Shown: piece by piece, positions 58,700 through 64,000 of the stretch | How positions within the stretch are numbered: the stretch's first letter is position 1 | How the letters are laid out: every line of letters begins with the position of its first letter | Assembly: GCA_029891345.1 (NCBI GenBank) | Contig: CM056993.1 | Location: 274,464,900-274,528,899, forward strand | Direction of reading: 5' to 3' | From: Dryococelus australis | Lineage: Eukaryota; Arthropoda; Insecta; Phasmatodea; Phasmatidae | Length of the DNA: 64,000 bases | Made by a program: the position numbers and the translations under genes | Notes under the pieces: generated by a model | The model's input: the letters and a program-made list of their open reading frames with translations, nothing else | Databases searched by the model: none | Told to the model about the DNA's origin: nothing

Positions 58700-59430
58700 T
58701 CCATGATCACCCTGAACCCAGGAATTATGCCCGCTGAAATTAGCATCTGTTACATTTGGGAGGGTCTGAGCCGTGACGTCTGCCATCATGTGAGTCAGTT
58801 TCCCAAGTGCTGCCAGTACAAAGCATATCCGGCCCAGCAGAACACAGCTAAACCATGCAAACCATATGCACCATGGAATCAAGTTGCAGCTGACTTGATG
58901 GGGTCTTACCCCAGGAGCACCAGAGGATATTGCTACCTGCTAGATATGTAGAAGCATTTCCCCTACTTAGCCAAAAGACTCGGCATGTTGTTGCCAAGTT
59001 TGACCTGTAGGTATTCCCACACTGGGGGTATCCTCACAGTATTCTTACAGACAATGGAACCCAGTTTACTTGTGTGTTGTTGCATAATATGTGCTAAGGC
59101 TGGGGAGTAGACATGGATGACGCCGCAGTACCACCCCCAGGCCAACTCCACAGAATGGCGTAATCAAGAACTCAAGTAATACCTGCCGACGCCTAAATAT
59201 GATAGAGAACCAACATCACTGGGACAGCCACTCGCCAAAGATACTATTTGCCCCATGCAGGAGGACCAATAAAGCCATAGCTTCCAGCAATCAGTTCAGT
59301 GCTGAGTTGGCTGACATGTGGGAAGGACTCTATAAGATAATCAGACGCCATGAAAATGTGTACTGGGTGGAAGATCTTCGTGGAAAAATTAGGAAAGCTA
59401 CGAGGGGCCAGATACACCCGTACTCCTAAT
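58700..59430 (+). pseudogene. gypsy integrase, disrupted
   Basis: Scattered over three frames: a zinc-binding-like segment (CHHVSQFPKCCQYK, about 58780), the first core Asp in WNQVAADLMGSYP (about 58880), the second in ILTDNGTQFT (about 59040), and the Glu region in QYHPQANSTEWRNQELK (about 59130). It ends with the C-terminal WVEDLRGKIRKATRGQ tail (59365-59412), which is also found in the minus-strand remnant at 18.2 kb. Several stops and frameshifts. Confidence 0.78.
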
Positions 59431-62099
59431 CTGCCCCGGCACCTGTTCAGTATTCACCACCTTTTTTACCTCCAGACACGTCGGAACAATGCTAATGAAC
59501 TAGTCTCTATGTCCGCCTGCCCGGAAGAACGGACTCTCCCTCCGTCAGGTTGAACAAAATACTCCAGGTAATGATCAGGTATTGCTCCGAACCTGTTAGG
59601 AAAAGGGTACCTAATGTCAATAGAGTAGAAACCTCAGAGAGGACTGTACCGTCCACACCTTCCAAGTTCTGACTGAAGTTCACACAGCACCCTGAGAAGG
59701 GGACCCGAGCGCTACAGAGATTTCCTTTAGAAGTCCAGCAGACCGGAAGACACCATCAGTGCCTGCATCCAACCGCTGGCACCAGTAGACTCCTTTCAAT
59801 CAGTACCGCCAGATCGCCAGCACCAACTAAGCCTGCATCACGATGGACTACATCCCCAGCTCAAGCAAGCATCACCAGCCAGGAGCCAACAACAATGGAC
59901 ATCATTACTGCTGAACCTGCGAGCAACTACCATCCTCTATGAGGGCAGCGCCCCGACCAATCAGAGTCCACAAGGTCCACAGTCGCCTAAGTTGGGCCCG
60001 CTCACTGCTATGGCCACTGTCATCCCTGATCATGTGGCTGACGTAGTTGTGCAGTCGATGCTCAACGCGGAGGCTGCCAGCTTTCAGTATCCGGTGCTTT
60101 TTATTGCAGAAAGTAATTCTCAGGATGTTATACAGGATAAACCCGAGGGTGACACCTACAGGATTTTAATGACTAATTCTTGTGTAGTTAACCCTTGTAG
60201 TGAAGCAGTAAATTGTGCTCTGACTTTTTCCGACAGCTCTGTGAACAAGAACCAACACGGGCATGACGGGGATCCAGCTGGATGACACGTCGCCTCCCAT
60301 TTCCATACCTGCTTCGAGGACCACGTCAATGCAGTTTGCAGTCCTGAGATGCTGCACCTGCAGCCTGAACAAGCACCCGGATCACCCATTGCAGTGCATT
60401 CAGCAGAGGAGATTGCCCACTCCAGCTGAGGGGAAGCTGCCAACCACCACGTTGACATGGACCTGACGTCAGCTGGTGGGGCTCGACCTAATTCGCCTTC
60501 CACTGAGCTGACCTGGCCTACCGCTGTGGGGGAGCCAGTCTACTCTCTGGACTGGATGTCTCACGCTGATACCTGGTGCGAGCAGCATTACCAGTCAGTG
60601 AGTTACTGACACAGTAGTCACCGACAACGAGATGGCAGCAAAAAACCTAGCAGTCCACAGCCACGAGTTCAACCACCCCGTGCCTGCTGTGCCAATATGA
60701 TGGGACAATACAGACACACCTTGGTGGCTTTCTGTGAGGTTCCAATGGCCACGTCTCCCGAACGCAACACCAAAGAAACGAGAGCACCCCAGCAAACAAA
60801 GCCAAGTGCCACGCCAGTAGTGCCAGTTCCAGGTGGCACTAAGCAGTTGTCAATTGCTGCTCTTAATAAATGCCAGAACCTGCTAGCCTTAACTAAGAAG
60901 CAGATGGCAGTGCCCCTAGCAACTCAGTAGCAGCATACGCCTACGCCCTTCAGTGTCAGTGTAGCTAGATAGCTAACCCAGTGTTACGTATGTTAATCAG
61001 TACATGTTGGCTTGATGCCAACATTTATAATCTGTCCTCCTTAGTCATAGTAACCATGCAACGAACCAGTGTAATGACAAATAAATGTAAGCTCTCTACC
61101 AGACGAATCAAATAACAGGTTGGTGTGTTGCACATTTTTAACTTTATATTTCAACACATCGTAGTGCAGCATGTTGGGAAACCTGAACATATTCGCTGTA
61201 GCTTTTTCTTTTGTGTACCAAATATGTTGAACATAATAAATGTTAGGAAGGTTTAATTAAACAACCAGACTGAAGCTGTGAGAGCATGTTGCGAGAAAAG
61301 GGCTCAAATAAAAGAAAGATATTTGTATACCCAGTGCCATGTTTGCAGATTACGTTAAAGTAATCTATTTGCGAAATGATTGCAGAGAGGACCCCTTTTT
61401 ATTCTTGTTTGTAGCGGGCAGGATAAGAGTGCGTTTAGATGCCACCTGCATTTTGAACGACCTTCGCTTAATCCCAGCTGTTAGGAAGAAGATTCAAGTT
61501 CAAAACTAGGGGAGCTGCATGCCGTGTCACAGCGCACAGAGTAGCGCCTATTACAGAAGTAGGGAGAAGAGAAAATTGCTGTTGAAGGGACAGCTCTGCA
61601 TTATCGCAAAGAAATTTTCTTTTATTTCTTCCCGTCGCTCGGAGTTTCTTGGCCAAGAGGAATTTGATCAACCAGAGATAACACACTTTCATTCAGGCTG
61701 CCTGAATAGCATAAATTGAGTGGAATACCATTCTTCTGCAGGGATATTCAGTTTGTCCTAGACGTGGGGAATATGTTCTTTCTCAGCTCAAGGATATCAG
61801 TCATTGAATGCCAACAACGGCCACCGTTGTTATTAGAGGGAATGGAGGGAAACTTGCTCTTCCTCTCCAAGGGGTTGAGTTATGGCTCATCCTACTTGCA
61901 GAATGCTGTTTGGGAGGAGTGCCGGAGAAATGGGTAGCATGGCAGTGCGTGCAGGCTGGACACTCCCCCAGCGTGGGTACAATCACCTAGATCCTTTTTG
62001 GAGCTGGATTTCTGAACGATAAGCGAAGGTTATCCTAAAAAGAATATGCCTTTCCACTCGCTCAAGGATAGTCTTCAGTTGCAGCGGAGAGGGGGTGAA
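59431..62099 (+). other. gypsy 3' region between integrase and 3' LTR
   Basis: Begins Pro-rich (APAPVQYSPPFLPPDT). Short frames at 59992-60285 and 60697-60930 have no recognisable domain. GC-richer to 60.95 kb, AT-rich after. It could hold a decayed third ORF or a secondary insertion. Confidence 0.4.
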
Positions 62100-62907
62100 T
62101 TGACGCATGATGCTTTTTCAGTAATGGAGATTCAACGACTTTCACTCCATCCTTAGGTCAGTTTGCTTCGGAGTTGGAAGTTAACATTTTCATTTGTCCC
62201 GATTTAAAGTGAGATTGTACTATTGTCTTATTCACAGGCCCACGAGTTCTTTTATTCCCTGCTAAATAGCACTAGTAGGAGTATAGTTTGTCTATTCTTT
62301 TCTTCCCTTCTAGCCGGCCGGTGCATTTGCTACCCATGCATTGCGACCATCCCTCACCCTAGTGATACCAGCCAATCAGCAGCGGCCCTAATTAGTATAA
62401 AAGGAGAGACAGTTCTCGTCTCTTGGCTAGTCTTCATTTCCAGCCCTCATGGCTCGGAATTGACCAGCCTGCATCCTGTAAGCTTTGCTTAGGCCAGTCT
62501 TTGTTTCTAGCGCTAGCGGCTCAGATTCTGACCAGATTGTTTCAGTCTATGTTCCCAGCACTAGCCGCTCGAGTTCTGACCACTCAACCTTCATTTATGA
62601 TACAGTTTGTTTCTAGCGCTCGCCGCTCTGAAAGTAAAGTTATGTAGTTAGGGACTCTCCCGAAGCTTCGTACCTCGCTTACCCTTTCACCCCTGTGGTA
62701 TATGGACGTATCTACAGGTTGACATTTCTTTAAGCCCTTTTAAGGACTAATCCTGAACATGCCTTGCTTAGTTTACCTAGCTTTGTGTCAGTCCAGAGCG
62801 CAACGTCGTTGCACTCGTACTACATGTCTCAGCAATTCCCAAGAATATTGTTTAGAAATTCTACGCATCACACTCAGCATTGTTTCAATGTATCACCGAT
62901 TGCCTCT
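62100..62907 (+). repeat. 3' LTR of Ty3/gypsy element
   Basis: Begins TTGACGCATGATGC, with a TATA box (AGTATAAAAGGAGAG, about 62395) and the same internal GAGTTCTGACCACTCAACC block as the 5' LTR. Compared with that LTR it has small deletions and an insertion near 62835-62870. Confidence 0.82.
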
Positions 62908-64000
62908 ACCGGTCTTCAGTGAACTATATGTTAGCTTTCTGGCTGATACTCGTGCCGTTGACCGGGAGCTAGGGTGCATTCACCACGTCTCTTTCTTTTA
63001 TGGAAAATGTATGGGGGTCAACTTTTAACTCGAGTTCTTTTCCTGCAGACTTAGTATCTTTCTGTAGTTACCCTCAAGTAACAATACTGCAGGTGATCTC
63101 AGGAAATTTTTTCAAACGAACGAAAACACAAACTTTTACCACATGCACTGCTTGAACCAGCTTGTCAGGTCGGTGTCCGTTGGCCTCTCTACTGCGGGAT
63201 ACCTTCAAGACAGACAAGAACTGAACTGGGAAGACTCGGTCAAGCCCACACACTCATGTACGACTTTGGACAGGTGAGGCCTGAACCTCCGGCATGTACT
63301 GCACCGTTGTGCCAGATGCAGGAATTAAAGTGTCCACCAGTATCCAGCGCGTACGTGGTGTTTGTACGTAAACTGAATACACAGATCCTGTCGTATTGTT
63401 GCAGTAGTTGTAGGGTAAGTCCAATTCCTGATGCTTTACTTACTCCAAACGGAAGGGACTCAAGGAAAAGGTGAATCAGCTTCTCCTGGCTTCTGACCGT
63501 CAGCACGAGTTGAAGCCTGGTCTGGTCACATATATATCTAGTTTGAAACCAAGAGTATAGGCCCAGACACTTTGATACCTGCAGGACCCAGTTGAGATTG
63601 AAATAACTAGAAATCTGTTCGGTACTCTGGAGAGGAAGGACCGACCAAGTACCCTTGGTGCATAGTAGAGTACTTGAACCAGCCTGAACAGCCTCCCACG
63701 CCAGCGATTGCATATCTGATGCCAGCCGTTCAAAGACCTACACCTCGTCCATCACCATCGTACACGCGTTGTGACATTGCTGTACATACCTCTACTGCAC
63801 ACAACAAGAATTCAGTTCCTGTGACATGTCACCCAGGGTTCATTGGCAAACCGGTTTCAGATCGACAGAAAATCAGCTTACTTGTCCCGGACTTCGTGCC
63901 TTGCAGTATAGCTACCAGGCCCGTCGTATATAACGGGAAGGTTTCCGTTACCACTCAGGACTAAGTCCCCATTTTATTGGCGCATCTTGCTTAGCTCGTA
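62908..64000. other. unassigned terminal segment with short frames on both strands
   Basis: A 157-codon frame on the minus strand (63713-63240) and a 96-codon frame on the + strand (63674-63964) show no motifs I recognise. The + strand between 63450 and 63700, read across frames, gives pieces such as KVNQLLLASDRQHELKPGL and DPVEIEITRNLFGTLERKD. This could be gag-like debris of another retroelement, since it directly follows an LTR, but that is a guess. Confidence 0.3.

Larger units (their letters stand above)
55532..62907 (+). mobile_element. degenerate Ty3/gypsy retrotransposon, 7.4 kb
   Basis: Both LTRs, a gag-like region, a degenerate zinc knuckle, reverse transcriptase, RNase H and integrase in the standard Ty3/gypsy order on the + strand. 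A purine-rich tract (GGAGAGGGGG, 62086-62095) sits directly before the 3' LTR. Numerous stops and frame changes show that it is dead. A protease domain was not recognised. The 2.6 kb between the integrase tail (59430) and the 3' LTR has only short frames and is longer than usual for a gypsy element; part of it may be a Pro-rich tail or a later insertion. No envelope-like gene was seen. A primer-binding site could not be assigned with confidence. Confidence 0.85.

Noticed and set aside
55532..62907. an envelope gene that would make the gypsy element an infectious-type errantivirus
   Set aside because: No signal peptide, furin-like site or transmembrane segment was seen between integrase and the 3' LTR.
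63240..63713. 157-codon minus-strand frame as a gene
   Set aside because: No motif, no conserved start context, and overlapping fragments on the other strand look equally coding-like; left as unassigned.

Overview
This is a eukaryotic nuclear genome segment, most likely from an arthropod and probably an insect. It is AT-rich, has very long introns with GT-AG boundaries, and is crowded with degenerate transposons. Among these are hAT, PIF/Harbinger with a MADF/BESS partner gene, BEL/Pao, Ty3/gypsy and a tRNA-headed SINE, a mix common in insects with large genomes. I see no bacterial-style operons, rRNA genes, functional tRNA genes or CRISPR arrays. The species cannot be named from the sequence.

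The only recognisable host gene is PAN3, the pseudokinase adaptor subunit of the PAN2-PAN3 poly(A) deadenylase. It lies on the + strand. Five exons are legible at 3461-3728, 7743-7901, 24779-24895, 31300-31685 and 31834-31973, and all junctions keep the reading frame. They run from the linker before the pseudokinase to the end of the pseudokinase C-lobe. The 5' exons and the exons for the C-terminal coiled coil and knob domain were not found here. The introns of 4.0, 16.9 and 6.4 kb are filled with mobile DNA.

Region by region: 0-3.4 kb holds a hAT-like end and two SINE copies in opposite orientation. 4.4-6.4, 8.7-10.7, 20.9-23.7 and 26.8-28.5 kb hold four copies of an LTR-like repeat, all on the minus strand. 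10.8-11.6 kb is a TA-flanked inverted-repeat element, 12.2-14.6 kb a decayed BED/hAT transposase, 16.7-18.3 kb a minus-strand gypsy remnant, and 18.7-20.4 kb a BEL/Pao remnant. 28.8-31.0 kb is a 2.2-kb hAT element with a perfect 8-bp target duplication. 35.6-39.3 kb is a complete but mutated PIF/Harbinger element whose two genes interlock on opposite strands. 44.5-49.3 kb is a 4.8-kb hAT-like element with two LTR-like repeats nested inside, flanked by an inverted pair of 0.55-kb repeats (41.5 and 49.4 kb). 50.8-52.0 kb is another LTR-like copy, 53.2-54.5 kb a hAT-like element carrying a nested TA element, and 55.5-62.9 kb a decayed Ty3/gypsy retrotransposon with both LTRs. The last 1.1 kb is unassigned.

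Nothing here looks like a working multi-gene system. The most unusual arrangement is the Harbinger element, where each gene's large exon sits inside the other gene's intron. Exon, duplication and inverted-repeat coordinates were read base by base. Outer edges of the LTR-like repeats are approximate.
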